Shown here: in pieces, positions 32,691 through 42,700 of the stretch
Layout of the letters: the number at the start of each line of letters is the position of its first letter
Numbering within the stretch: position 1 is the stretch's first letter
DNA from: Muriicola sp. Z0-33
Lineage (GTDB): Bacteria; Bacteroidota; Bacteroidia; Flavobacteriales; Flavobacteriaceae
Direction of reading: 5' to 3'
DNA: 64,000 nt
Assembly (NCBI RefSeq): GCF_026126425.1
Contig: NZ_JAFMPW010000001.1
Coordinates: 600,461-664,460 of the forward strand
Program-made: the position numbers and the translations under genes
The notes under the pieces: model-generated
What the model was told of the DNA's origin: nothing
The model's input: the letters and a program-made list of their open reading frames with translations, nothing else
The model's database searches: none

Positions 32691-34548
32691 ATTCGTTTAT
32701 CTTGAATTCTTCTCCGCTGTATGGTTTGGCATATTCGTGTTCTAAAGTTTTCTCCAACATTCTTTTTTCCAAATCTTTACGGGTGATTTCTCCCTTTAGA
32801 TATTTTTCTATCATCAGGGAAGCGATATGACCAGCGTATCTTCCGCCATAATATCCATTCTCAATGTAAACGGCAATAGCTATTTTAGGTTGGTCTACAG
32901 GGGCAAATGCAACAAATACAGAGTTATCTGTTAACTGAGTTTTTACACTATCAATAAGGGTAAAATTCTCGACTGTACCCGTTTTTCCTGCAATTTCAAT
33001 TCCCGGTACTTGAATCCACTTGGCAGTACCTTTTTTATACACATCTGCCATACCCCTGATTACCTCATCGAAATGTTTTCTGTCTATGGTGGTATGCTTG
33101 GGTTCCACAAACTTTGGATTGGTAATGTCTTTCCCTTCCACTTTTTTTAATACATGCGGGGTATAGTAAAATCCACGGTTGGCTATTGCGGCCGCCATAT
33201 TTGCCAGCTGAAGAGGTGTTGCTGCAACTTCACCCTGTCCTATGGCATTTGAAATGATGTAAGAGGCTGTCCAGCGATTGTCCCCATACCATTTGTCATA
33301 AAATGCTTTATTAGGAATCCTACCAGGACGACCTGTATAAATATCCGAACCGAGGTATCCACCAAGACCAAAACTTCTCATATGCTTTTCCCAGACATCC
33401 ATTCCTTCATCTGTAGTGGGAAATTTATCGAATATTTTTCTGAAGGTATCCGCGAAATAGGCATTACAGGATTTATAGATTCCACTGTTGAGATTACGTA
33501 AACCACCACCGCAATGACACCCTTTTTTATTCCGGCCAACATAAAATCCGTTGTAGCATCTGACTTTGGTCATCGGATTTATGACACCTTCCTGTAATGC
33601 CGCAAGAGCATTAAGTGTTTTAAAAGGTGAGCCCGGTTCTTTTTCAAAGGAAATGGATCTGTCGAACAATGGTTTTGAAATAGTATCGTAATGTAGTTTG
33701 CTATAGTTCTTTGATCTTTCACGCCCTACCAGCAATGCAGGGTCATAAGTTGGTCCTGAGATCATTGATAATATCTCTCCGGATGCAGGTTCTATAGCAA
33801 CAATTCCGCCTCGTTTTCCATGCATCAGTCGTTCCCCGTATTCCTGCAATAATTTATCAATACTGATATGGATTTCTTTTCCCTGTTCTGGGAGGGTATC
33901 CAGAATACCGCCTTTATAGCGGCCAATATCCCTGTTAAATCTGTCTTTCTGGATATACTGAACCCCTTTTCTGCCTCTCAATACTTCGTCATACTGTTTT
34001 TCAACACCGGTTCTGCCGGTAAGTTCGCCTTGAGCATAGTAAGGGTTTTTTGCCAGGTCTCTCTCATTTACTTCGCTGATATATCCCAGTACGTTAGCAG
34101 CGGAAGGTGTATCATAGTACCTTAATGATCTCTTCTGAATATAAAACCCTTCATACTTCCTCATTTTTTCCTGAAGCATGGCGTAGTCTTCCTTAGAGAG
34201 TTGGGGGACAAGAACGGAAGGTAACCTGGGAGAATATATTCTTGCCTTCCTTAATTTCTCTACAAATTTCTCCTTATCAATACCCAGGAGGTTGCAGAAT
34301 TCCAGGGTATCCAGGGGTTCTACTTCACGTGGAATAACCATCACATCATAGGCAGGATCATTTCCGACAAGCAATTCCCCATTTCGGTCATAGATATATC
34401 CACGTTCAGGATAATCATAAATAGGTTTTATCGCAGGGTCTTCTAAAACCTGATCAGGGGAGAAACTAAATATTTGCAGATAGGACAATCTGCCAATGAA
34501 CATGACTCCAATGATGATGATTATAGATGATAATAATATTTTCTTCAT
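32680..34548 (-). CDS. mrdA: penicillin-binding protein 2
   Basis: 622 residues. One N-terminal anchor (ILLSSIIIIIGVMFIGRLSYLQIF), a pedestal region with RGYIYDRNGELLVGNDPAYDV near 54 and the transpeptidase domain: active-site Ser in GSPFKTLNALAAL near 306 (Ser-x-x-Lys), SNAIGQGEVAATPLQLANMAA near 445 (Ser-x-Asn) and AGKTGTVENF near 523 (Lys-Thr-Gly). It cross-links peptidoglycan for elongation with RodA. It overlaps mreD by one base (TAATG) and rodA by 11. Confidence 0.95.
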   Translation of the reverse strand: MKKILLSSIIIIIGVMFIGRLSYLQIFSFSPDQVLEDPAIKPIYDYPERGYIYDRNGELLVGNDPAYDVMVIPREVEPLDTLEFCNLLGIDKEKFVEKLRKARIYSPRLPSVLVPQLSKEDYAMLQEKMRKYEGFYIQKRSLRYYDTPSAANVLGYISEVNERDLAKNPYYAQGELTGRTGVEKQYDEVLRGRKGVQYIQKDRFNRDIGRYKGGILDTLPEQGKEIHISIDKLLQEYGERLMHGKRGGIVAIEPASGEILSMISGPTYDPALLVGRERSKNYSKLHYDTISKPLFDRSISFEKEPGSPFKTLNALAALQEGVINPMTKVRCYNGFYVGRNKKGCHCGGGLRNLNSGIYKSCNAYFADTFRKIFDKFPTTDEGMDVWEKHMRSFGLGGYLGSDIYTGRPGRIPNKAFYDKWYGDNRWTASYIISNAIGQGEVAATPLQLANMAAAIANRGFYYTPHVLKKVEGKDITNPKFVEPKHTTIDRKHFDEVIRGMADVYKKGTAKWIQVPGIEIAGKTGTVENFTLIDSVKTQLTDNSVFVAFAPVDQPKIAIAVYIENGYYGGRYAGHIASLMIEKYLKGEITRKDLEKRMLEKTLEHEYAKPYSGEEFKINEYVW

Positions 34549-35057
34549 TATTCTTTCCTTGCACTAAAAAGTGAACCAAATAACAGACATAAAATTATTG
34601 TGGCGAAACCTGTAAAAATTACTTTCTTCAAAATTAACAGCAAATTTGCTAAACTGAAAAATTCCAGAGTAAAGAAAATTACATGATGTGCTATTACTAA
34701 TAACGCCAAAAAGGTAATTTGTTGTGCCCTGGTGGTATTGGATAGTTTAAAACTTTGAAATTCGTAATTAACTCCAAAAACAAATCGCATTATGGCCGGC
34801 CTTAAATAAGCAATAGTCACTGTGGAGGCCGCATGCAGGGCCATTGTATCGGAGAAAAAATCAATAGCTAAACCAAGTAAAAATCCGATGCCTATAAAAA
34901 AAGCCCTGTTCTCCTTAATGGGATACCAATATAGGAAAAGAATATAGACCATTGGATTTATAAATCCAAAGAAATTTAGCCTGTTGAATACCAGGACCTG
35001 TACCAAAACAAGTAAGGTAAACCGTATGATATTTATGAAATAGAAACTATTGGTCAT
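34548..35057 (-). CDS. mreD: rod-shape determining protein MreD
   Basis: 169 residues from ATG at 35055-35057; a TTG two codons earlier is possible. Five to six hydrophobic helices, with the conserved FFGFINPMVYILFLYWYPI and FLLGLAIDFFSDTMALHAASTV blocks. Integral inner-membrane member of the elongasome. Overlaps mreC upstream by 11 bases and PBP2 downstream by one. Confidence 0.9.
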   Translation of the reverse strand: MTNSFYFINIIRFTLLVLVQVLVFNRLNFFGFINPMVYILFLYWYPIKENRAFFIGIGFLLGLAIDFFSDTMALHAASTVTIAYLRPAIMRFVFGVNYEFQSFKLSNTTRAQQITFLALLVIAHHVIFFTLEFFSLANLLLILKKVIFTGFATIILCLLFGSLFSARKE

Positions 35058-35865
35058 TGGCAATATCAGATTCTAATTGTAGGACTTCGGGTCTGTTTGT
35101 ATTATAAATTACATAGACATTCTTAATGTTGGTCATGTCGTTAAATAATTCAACATCAATTCTGTAAAAACTCTTGGACACATTTAAATCGAACTTCTTA
35201 ATAGTACCTATAGGGATGTTCTCTGGAAAAATGCTAGACATGGCCCCGGTCACAATTGTGTCTCCGACCAGTAAAGGTACCAGTCTGGGGATGTCTTCCA
35301 ATTGAACTACATCATATCGATCGGTGTCCCAGACCAGGGATCCGAAATAATTAGTGTTCTTAATTTTGGCATTGATATTAGATTTTTGATTCAGGATGCT
35401 TTGAACCGATGCAAACTTATTTGAGGTATGCTCAATAATGCCCAATATTCCTTTAGCGGTAATAACCCCCATGTCTTGTTTTATGCTGTCTTGTTTTCCT
35501 TTGTTTATAAGAATATAATTGTTGGGATTGGCATAACTGTTTTTGATCACCTGCGCAGATCTTATGGTATAATTAATGGCATTGGTATCCAATTCAATAC
35601 TATCTGTTAATTGCTTGTTATAGAGTAGATCTCTAAGCCTTTTGTTCTCTTCTATAAGTTTTTCGTTTTCCTCATCGAGGTCAAAATAGGAGGAAATTGT
35701 GTTGGAAGTGTTGTAGACCGTTCCGGTAATCCAGTTAGCAGAGTTAAAGAATTTTGAACGGTGGTACGAATGAGATTGAATGGTAAAAGACAGCGAAATA
35801 ATCAATAAAAATATATAGAGCAGCGAAGTCTTATATCTTATGATAAATCTGATTATCTGCTGCAT
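35047..35865 (-). CDS. mreC: rod-shape determining protein MreC
   Basis: 272 residues. N-terminal membrane helix (LLYIFLLIISLSFTI), a periplasmic coiled coil (ENEKLIEENKRLRDLLYNKQ, ~62-82), then the beta-barrel domains (NYILINKGKQDSIKQDMGVITAKGILGIIEHT; VGDTIVTGAMSSIFPENIPIGTIKKFD). MreC links cytoplasmic MreB to PBP2 in the periplasm. Located 80 bases after mreB and overlapping mreD. Confidence 0.93.
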   Translation of the reverse strand: MQQIIRFIIRYKTSLLYIFLLIISLSFTIQSHSYHRSKFFNSANWITGTVYNTSNTISSYFDLDEENEKLIEENKRLRDLLYNKQLTDSIELDTNAINYTIRSAQVIKNSYANPNNYILINKGKQDSIKQDMGVITAKGILGIIEHTSNKFASVQSILNQKSNINAKIKNTNYFGSLVWDTDRYDVVQLEDIPRLVPLLVGDTIVTGAMSSIFPENIPIGTIKKFDLNVSKSFYRIDVELFNDMTNIKNVYVIYNTNRPEVLQLESDIANDQ

Positions 35866-35945
35866 GCAACTTTTCTATTGGGTGAATGTCTGCGATTTTG
35901 AATGAGCTGAAGCGACCAATTTTACGCACTATAATTAGAAAAACA

Positions 35946-36974
35946 TTATTTAATAAGGATGCTTTTATAGCGTTCCAAATTCTTAAGGGCAATTCCTGTT
36001 CCTCTAACAACTGCCCTTAGAGGATCCTCAGCAATATAAACCGGGAGATCTGTTTTTTGGGATAATCTTCTGTCCAATCCTCGAAGCATAGAACCACCCC
36101 CTGCGAGGTAAATTCCGGTGTTGTAAATATCTGCCGCCAGTTCCGGGGGCGTCTGGGAAAGCGTCTCCATAACGGCATCCTCTACCCTTAATATGGATTT
36201 ATCAAGAGCTTTAGCTATTTCTCTAAATGAAATGGATACTTGTTTTGGCTTCCCGGTCAACAAATCCCTACCCTGCACAGACATTTCATCAGGAGGGGAT
36301 TGAAGGTCTTCAGTAGCCGATCCAATCTGAATTTTAATATTTTCTGCGGTGCTTTCACCTACATATAAATTGTGCTGGGTACGCATATAATAAATAATGT
36401 CATTGGTAAACACGTCTCCCGCAATTTTAACCGACTTATCACATACGATTCCACCAAGAGCAATTACCGCAATCTCTGTAGTACCACCCCCAATATCAAC
36501 AATCATATTTCCTTTTGGCTGCATAATGTCCAGTCCAATACCAATTGCCGCCGCCATCGGCTCATGAATTAAATAGACTTCTTTACCATTAACCCTTTCA
36601 GCAGACTCTTTAACCGCCCTCATTTCCACTTCCGTAATCCCCGAAGGAATACAAATAACCATTCGCAGCGCTGGTGGAAACCACTTTTTCTTTAATGCCG
36701 GGATGTTCTTTATGAACATGTTGATCATCTTTTCAGAAGCATCAAAATCCGCGATTACCCCGTCTTTTAAAGGACGTATTGTTTTTATGTTTTCATGGGT
36801 TTTTCCCTGCATCATATTGGCCTCTTTGCCAACGGCAATTATTTTTCCTGTAATTCTATCCCTGGCTACGATAGAAGGACTATCGACAACAACTTTGTCT
36901 GCATGGATAATAAGGGTATTCGCTGTTCCTAGATCGATTGCGATTTCCTCAGTTAAAAAATCAAAAAATCCCAT
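35946..36974 (-). CDS. mreB: rod-shape determining actin homologue MreB
   Basis: 342 residues, normal length. Actin-type ATPase motifs: EIAIDLGTANTLI (phosphate 1), MIVDIGGGTTEIAVIALGGIV (phosphate 2), IYLAGGGSMLRGLD (adenosine). N-terminal amphipathic MGFFDFL fits membrane binding. Preceded by a consensus promoter inside the gap after purH, so the mreB-mreC-mreD-PBP2-rodA unit has its own transcription start. Confidence 0.97.
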   Translation of the reverse strand: MGFFDFLTEEIAIDLGTANTLIIHADKVVVDSPSIVARDRITGKIIAVGKEANMMQGKTHENIKTIRPLKDGVIADFDASEKMINMFIKNIPALKKKWFPPALRMVICIPSGITEVEMRAVKESAERVNGKEVYLIHEPMAAAIGIGLDIMQPKGNMIVDIGGGTTEIAVIALGGIVCDKSVKIAGDVFTNDIIYYMRTQHNLYVGESTAENIKIQIGSATEDLQSPPDEMSVQGRDLLTGKPKQVSISFREIAKALDKSILRVEDAVMETLSQTPPELAADIYNTGIYLAGGGSMLRGLDRRLSQKTDLPVYIAEDPLRAVVRGTGIALKNLERYKSILIK

Positions 36975-37015
36975 TATACTCGTTTGGTTTAGGATTAAAG
37001 GGTGTAAGTCATCGA

Positions 37016-37023
37016 CAAAAGTA
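37016..37023 (-). promoter_or_regulatory. -7 element (TACTTTTG) of the mreB operon
   Basis: Read leftward, a perfect TAnnTTTG box 41 bases before the mreB ATG. The -33 region lies in the last purH codons and is T-rich without an exact TTTG. Confidence 0.65.
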
Positions 37024-37029
37024 GTAAAA

Positions 37030-38562
37030 TTAATGCTTAAAATGACGTGTACCTGTCATCACCATGGCAATTTCATTTTCATTGCAGTAATCGATGCTAA
37101 GTTGATCTTTGATAGACCCTCCAGGCTGTATAACACCTGTTATCCCACTTTTATGCGCAATTTCCACACAATCGGGAAAAGGAAAGAAGGCATCGCTGGC
37201 CATTACTGCACCGTCAAGTTCAAAATTGAAGGAACCGGCTTTGTGAATTGCCTGATTAAGTGCATCTACCCTTGAAGTCTGCCCAGTACCACTTGCACAC
37301 AACTGTTTGTTTTTTGCGAGAACAATAGTATTAGATTTGGTGTGCTTACAAAGTTTGGAGGCAAAAATAAGATCTTCAAGTTCCCGCTCAGATGGCTTCT
37401 TAACGGTAGCATAGTTAAGGTCTGCCAAGCTATCTGTTTTATGGTCTTTATCCTGAACCAACATCCCATTTAAACAGGTTCTAACAATGGTTTGTGGAAG
37501 ATCCGTTTCCTTAATTACAAGAAGAATTCTGTTTTTCTTGCCTTTTAGAACTTCCAGGGCTTCATCAGAATAACTCGGGGCAATGACTACCTCGCAGAAT
37601 AAACTGTGAATCTCATTGGCCGTATCCAGGTCTATCTCCACATTGCTAATAAGAATACCTCCAAAAGCTGAAACAGGGTCGCCCGCCAGGGCATCTATGT
37701 AGGCTTTGTGAACGGTTGCTCTTTGCGCCAGACCACAGGCATTGTTATGTTTGAGTATGGCGAATGTAGGAGGATCATTTTTAAATTCTGCCATTAAATT
37801 TACTGCGGCATCCACATCCAGAAGGTTGTTGTAAGACAGTTCTTTCCCGTGCAATTTATCAAACATAGCTTCAAAGTCCCCAAAGAAAAACCCTTTTTGA
37901 TGCGGGTTCTCGCCATATCTAAGTGCCCTGCCTTGAGTATTGCTGATCTTTAAGGCTGTGGTATGTTGATTTTGATTAAAAAAATTAAAGATTGCAGTGT
38001 CGTAATGAGAAGAAATATTAAATGCTTTAGCTGCAAATAGCTTTCGGTCTTCTAAGGTGGTAGTTCCGTTTTCCCTGTCTAACAACTCCAGGAACTCCGG
38101 ATAGTCTTCCATAGAGGAGACGCAATATACGTCTTTGTAATTTTTTGCTGCTGCCCGTATGAGAGAGATACCTCCTATATCTATCTTTTCAATGATCTCC
38201 TGTTCTGAGGCACCACTGGAGACTGTTTTCTCAAAGGGGTAAAGATCCACAATTACAATATCAATTTGAGGGATATCAAATTCTTCCAATTGCGCTACAT
38301 CACTTTCATTGTCCTGCCTGTTAAGGATTCCTCCGAACACCTTTGGATGTAAGGTCTTGACCCTTCCTCCCAAAATTGACGGATAACTGGTGACATCCTC
38401 TACCGGTACTACATCAATTCCCAATTCACGAATAAACTTTTCTGTTCCCCCTGTAGAATATATTGCGACACCCAGTTCGTCTAATTTCTTTACAATAGGT
38501 TCTAATCCGTCTTTATGAAATACCGATATTAATGCAGAGGTAGCTTTTTTTGAGGTGCTCAT
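37030..38562 (-). CDS. purH: bifunctional AICAR transformylase / IMP cyclohydrolase
   Basis: 510 residues from ATG at 38560-38562 (MSTSKKATSALISVFHKDGLEP); an upstream in-frame TTG would add 11 residues. The N-terminal MGS-like cyclohydrolase domain runs to about 150 (YSTGGTEKFIRELG; LGGRVKTLHPKVFGGILNR). The transformylase domain follows, with LRYGENPHQKGFFFGD near 206, NACGLAQRATVHKAY with the catalytic Lys-His region near 276, and DAFFPFPDCVEIAHKSGITGVIQPGGSIKD near the end. Catalyses the last two steps of IMP synthesis. It has a promoter of its own just upstream. Confidence 0.96.
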   Translation of the reverse strand: MSTSKKATSALISVFHKDGLEPIVKKLDELGVAIYSTGGTEKFIRELGIDVVPVEDVTSYPSILGGRVKTLHPKVFGGILNRQDNESDVAQLEEFDIPQIDIVIVDLYPFEKTVSSGASEQEIIEKIDIGGISLIRAAAKNYKDVYCVSSMEDYPEFLELLDRENGTTTLEDRKLFAAKAFNISSHYDTAIFNFFNQNQHTTALKISNTQGRALRYGENPHQKGFFFGDFEAMFDKLHGKELSYNNLLDVDAAVNLMAEFKNDPPTFAILKHNNACGLAQRATVHKAYIDALAGDPVSAFGGILISNVEIDLDTANEIHSLFCEVVIAPSYSDEALEVLKGKKNRILLVIKETDLPQTIVRTCLNGMLVQDKDHKTDSLADLNYATVKKPSERELEDLIFASKLCKHTKSNTIVLAKNKQLCASGTGQTSRVDALNQAIHKAGSFNFELDGAVMASDAFFPFPDCVEIAHKSGITGVIQPGGSIKDQLSIDYCNENEIAMVMTGTRHFKH

Positions 38563-38596
38563 TTTCGTATGCTTATAATTACAGTTTGTAAGCAAA

Positions 38597-38604
38597 CAAA
38601 AGTA
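38597..38604 (-). promoter_or_regulatory. -7 element (TACTTTTG) of purH
   Basis: Read leftward, a perfect TAnnTTTG box 34 bases before the chosen purH ATG. The position also argues against the longer purH start, which would lie at or before the transcription start. Confidence 0.65.
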
Positions 38605-38656
38605 AATTTTTTAAGGCTACTAAACCCAGAGTGTTATCAACAAAACGGTGAAAGTT

Positions 38657-39109
38657 TTAAAGAATTTTTGCCACTTCGGCATTGACATATTCCAGAAACC
38701 GTTCATCTTCCTCAGAAAATGGGTCCGCAGTATTAGAATCTATATCTATCTGCCCGATATTTTGGCCATTGACAAAAAGTGGAACAACTATTTCTGATTT
38801 AACCGTAATACTGCAAGCGATATAATTATCCTGTGCTGCCACATCAGGGACAACAAAATTTTCATTGCTAACGGCAACTTGTCCACATATACCTTTGCCA
38901 AATGGGATAATAGTATGATCGGTGGCCTCACCTGAATACGGACCTAGTTTTAATTCTTCCCTATCTCCATTCTTAAAATAAAAGCCTACCCAATCGTAAT
39001 AGGGGACATTATCGCGGAGTAAGTCGCAAATGGCCTGCATCCTGTCTGTGGTACTTTTTTCAGTATTGCTTAGGATGATATTGATCCTGGATTTCAGCCT
39101 TGGAAACAT
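38657..39109 (-). CDS. GAF-domain protein of the free methionine-(R)-sulfoxide reductase type
   Basis: 150 residues from ATG at 39107-39109. A longer frame starting at TTG (39152-39154) would read through a perfect promoter box, so the shorter start is preferred. Single GAF domain. YDWVGFYF, FGKGICGQVAVSNENFVVPDV and NYIACSITVKSEIVVPLF match the YebR/fRMsr pattern. Of the three Cys that family uses, two are visible (GICG and IACS); the first, normally ~10 residues before GICG, is Thr/Asp here. If active it would reduce free Met-R-sulfoxide; with one Cys missing, activity is uncertain. Divergent from the metal-efflux locus. Confidence 0.8.
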   Translation of the reverse strand: MFPRLKSRINIILSNTEKSTTDRMQAICDLLRDNVPYYDWVGFYFKNGDREELKLGPYSGEATDHTIIPFGKGICGQVAVSNENFVVPDVAAQDNYIACSITVKSEIVVPLFVNGQNIGQIDIDSNTADPFSEEDERFLEYVNAEVAKIL

Positions 39110-39120
39110 GATTTTTTTTG

Positions 39121-39154
39121 CAAAAGTATAATTTTTCATCACATTTTCGGACAA
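39121..39154 (-). promoter_or_regulatory. promoter of the GAF-protein gene
   Basis: Read leftward: TTG at 39152-39154, 23 bases, TACTTTTG at 39121-39128. The -7 box ends 11 bases before the ATG, so the message should have a leader of only a few bases. Confidence 0.65.
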
Positions 39155-39227
39155 TTATTCGGGCCTGTTGAAATGCAAAATATTAGTTAACAAGGCAATA
39201 GACCCGGATTGATAACCGTTTAATTTG

Positions 39228-39235
39228 TACTTTTG
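39228..39235 (+). promoter_or_regulatory. -7 element (TACTTTTG) before the HYC_CC_PP gene
   Basis: A perfect TAnnTTTG box two bases before the first ATG (39238), with TTG at 39209-39211 upstream. Transcription would start at or inside the start codon region, so the transcript is leaderless or translation begins at the second ATG (39241). Confidence 0.6.
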
Positions 39236-39237
39236 AC

Positions 39238-39642
39238 ATGATGCGGAACCTATTTCATCAAATAACAGCATTGGCCATGGCCTTCTTGGTACTGGCCTCT
39301 ACTATCTCTTGGACAGTGGATAAACACTTCTGTATGGGCCATTTGGTAGATGTGGCTTTCTTTGCAGAGGCAGAAAGTTGTGGGATGGATATGGGTAACG
39401 TTTCGGAAGAATGGAAAGTAGATTGTTGTACTGATGAGCTCATTGTTATGCAAGGGCAGGATGACCTAAAGATTTCTTTTGAGGAATTATCATTAGATCA
39501 ACAGTTGTTTTTAAGTGCATTTGTTATGGTTTACCTTGATCTTTATAAAGGTCTTCCGCAACAGATAGTCCCGCACAGGGATTACTCCCCTCCCCTCATA
39601 ACCTTTGATCTGCAGTTGTTAGATCAGGTATTCCTAATTTGA
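39238..39642 (+). CDS. HYC_CC_PP-family protein of a metal-efflux locus
   Basis: 134 residues. N-terminal signal/anchor (LFHQITALAMAFLVLASTISWTV), then DKHFCMGHLVDVAFF, an isolated Cys (ESCGMDMG), the CC pair (KVDCCTDELIVM) and near the C-terminus SPPL, in the order that names the HYC_CC_PP family, with Phe for Tyr in the first motif. These small envelope proteins precede RND metal-efflux genes in Flavobacteriia; the Cys, His and Met residues suggest copper binding in the periplasm. The start could be either of two adjacent ATG codons. First gene of the efflux operon. Confidence 0.85.
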   Translation: MMRNLFHQITALAMAFLVLASTISWTVDKHFCMGHLVDVAFFAEAESCGMDMGNVSEEWKVDCCTDELIVMQGQDDLKISFEELSLDQQLFLSAFVMVYLDLYKGLPQQIVPHRDYSPPLITFDLQLLDQVFLI

Positions 39643-39751
39643 TTATAAACATTAGAAGATTTAGCCCAACGGCAATAGCCAATTTTGGGTTGTACCATTA
39701 GTTTGTGGTGTTATTCTATTACGTTTTCTAAATGTTTAATAATCAAATCCT

Positions 39752-42700
39752 ATGCTGAACAAAGGCATTAAATTTCTTATCGAGAATAAGCTGGTAGCAG
39801 TATTGCTCCTTTTACTATTTGTAGGGTGGGGTACTGTGAATGCACCTTTTAATTGGGAGACAGGAGTCTTACCTAAAGCACCTGTTCCTGTGGATGCAAT
39901 TCCCGATATTGGTGAAAACCAACAGATTGTATTTACAAGATGGCCGGGGCGGTCCCCTCAGGATATTGAAGATCAGATATCTTATCCATTAACGACCGCA
40001 TTATTGGGGACGCCAGGGGTGAAGACAGTGCGGAGTTCCTCCATGTTTGGCTTCTCCAGTATCTATATCATTTTTGAGGAGGACATAGAGTTTTATTGGA
40101 GTAGAAGCCGTATCCTCGAAAAACTGAATTCCCTGCCAAGCAATCTTTTGCCAGATGGGGTGAGCCCTGCATTAGGTCCTGATGCCACGGGATTAGGACA
40201 AATTTTCTGGTATACCCTCGAAGGGAGGGATCAGGATGGAAATGTCACCGGAGGATGGGATTTACAGGAGTTGCGCAGCATTCAGGACTACTATGTTAAA
40301 TATGCCCTTTCTGCGGCGAGTGGTGTTTCCGAAGTGGCGTCTATAGGGGGCTACGTTCAGGAATATCAAATCGATGTGGATCCCGAGTTGATGAAACAAT
40401 ACAATATCGGTCTCCAGCAGGTGGTTCTTGCAATAAAACAAAGCAATCGGGATATTGGAGCCCAGACCTTGGAAATTAATCAAGCGGAATACCTGGTAAG
40501 AGGACTAGGTTATGTCGAATCCCTGGACGACATCAAAAATGCGGTAGTAAGCTCTGAAAATTATACTTCTATCCGGGTTAAGGATATTGCCAAGGTGTCC
40601 CTTGGTCCTGCTGTACGACGTGGAATTCTTGATAAAGAAGGCGCGGAAGTCGTTGGTGGTGTAGTAGTCGCAAGATATGGAGCCAATCCGTTGGAGGTCA
40701 TTAAGAATGTCAAAGAAAAAATTAAGGAACTTAGTTCGGGGCTGCCTTCAAAGGAATTGAGTGACGGAAGAATATCTCAATTGACTATTGTCCCATTCTA
40801 CGATCGTACTGAATTAATCCAGGAAACACTGGGGACACTCAACGAAGCTTTGACCTTAGAAATATTGGTGACTATATTAGTCATTGTCATTATGGTTTTC
40901 AACCTTCGGGCATCGGTCCTTATTTCAGGACTACTTCCTGTTGCAGTATTGATGGTGTTTATCTCCATGAAACTATTTGGTGTCGATGCTAATATAGTGG
41001 CACTTTCGGGAATCGCCATAGCTATCGGAACCATGGTTGATGTTGGGGTCATTCTTTCCGAAAACATCATTCGACATCTCGATGAAGATGGGGAGAAATT
41101 GCCTGTTAATACTGTAGTATATAATGCCTCCGCGGAAGTATCAGGAGCCATTTTGACGGCAGTCATGACTACCATCATAAGTTTTATCCCGGTATTCACC
41201 CTGATTGGGGCCGAGGGTAAATTATTCAGGCCATTGGCTTTTACCAAAACTTTTGCGCTAACTGCATCTATTATAGTAGCCTTGTTCTTAATACCGCCAT
41301 TTGCTGCTTTCCTCTTTAGAAAGAAACGAAGTAAAAGCTTTATGGGCTATGCCTTCAGTATTCTGCTTATTCTAACCGGGCTTATTGCGGTAGTCTATGG
41401 CTATTGGATGGGACTGATTCTGATGGCGTTTGGAACAGTAAGACCCTTAAAAAACCCTGAATTAGTAGGCAGGATATTCAAGAGATCTTCACTGTCAGAT
41501 AAGCAGGCCAGTCTTTTGAACATTATTATTTCCGCTTCCGCGATAGTTGTCCTTTTGGCCACTTATTGGCGGCCTTTGGGCTTTGACCGAAGTATTTTTA
41601 TGAATCTTGTTTTTGTAGGGTTGATATGTTTTGGGCTTCTCGCAATATTCATACTATTTAGAAAATATTATACACGAATATTGCTATGGGCTTTGCGTAA
41701 TAAACTGACATTCCTCTCCATACCGGCTACCATAGTTGTCTTAGGTATGTTGATAATGCAGAATACGGGTAAAGAGTTTATGCCCGCGTTAAATGAAGGT
41801 TCATTCCTTTTGATGCCCACCTCCCTTCCCCATGCAGGTGTCGAGGAAAATAAAAGAGTGTTGCAACTATTAGATATGGCTGTAGCCAGTATTCCCGAAA
41901 TTGAAACTGTTGTCGGTAAGGCAGGACGAACAGAATCGGCACTTGACCCCGCTCCTATGTCTATGTATGAAAACATTATTCAGTACAAAGCGGAGTACAT
42001 GCGTAACGATGAAGGGAAACGTCAGCGCTTTAAGGTCAATGAAGACGGTCTTTTTGTTTTAAAAGACGGGAAATTGATATTGAATCCGAATACAGTTGCA
42101 GATGTCAAAACTTCAAAATACCAGGATTCGGGCATTGAAGATTTTTCTCAGGTAACATCTGATAATTTGATTCAAGATAATAATGGTGAATACTTCCGCA
42201 GCTGGCGTCCCGAAATAAAGTCGCCCGACGATATTTGGAAAGAAATCATCAAGGTTACACGATTGCCTGGGGTAACATCCGCGCCCAAACTACAACCCAT
42301 CGAAACCCGGTTGGTCATGCTCCAGACAGGTATGCGTGCACCAATGGGGATCAAGGTCAAAGGACAGGATTTAAGGCAAATAGAAGCATTTGGCTTACAA
42401 TTGGAAAATATTCTCAAAGAGGCAGAAGGGGTCAAGGATGAAGCTGTCTTTGCCGATAGGATAGTGGGCAAACCCTATCTTCTTATTGATATTGATAGGG
42501 ATGCCCTGGCGCGATACGGTATTCTTATCGAGGATGTTCAGCGAATCTTAGAAGTTGCAGTTGGAGGTATGTCCCTGACGCAAACAGTCGAAGGAAGGGA
42601 ACGTTACGGGGTGCGAGTTCGTTATCCAAGGGAACTTCGGGAAAGTCCGGCCGACATCAAGAATATCTATGTTCCTGTTTCCAAGGGAAGTCAGGTACCC

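Noticed and set aside
36703..37275. 190-residue ORF antisense to mreB and purH
   Set aside because: It spans the mreB promoter and two conserved genes on the other strand, with no domain features; a shadow frame.
40798..41247. 149-residue antisense ORF within the CusA-type gene
   Set aside because: It is a shadow of a long, well-supported coding region. Its Met/Thr/Ser-rich composition reflects the complement of hydrophobic codons, and it matches nothing I recognise.
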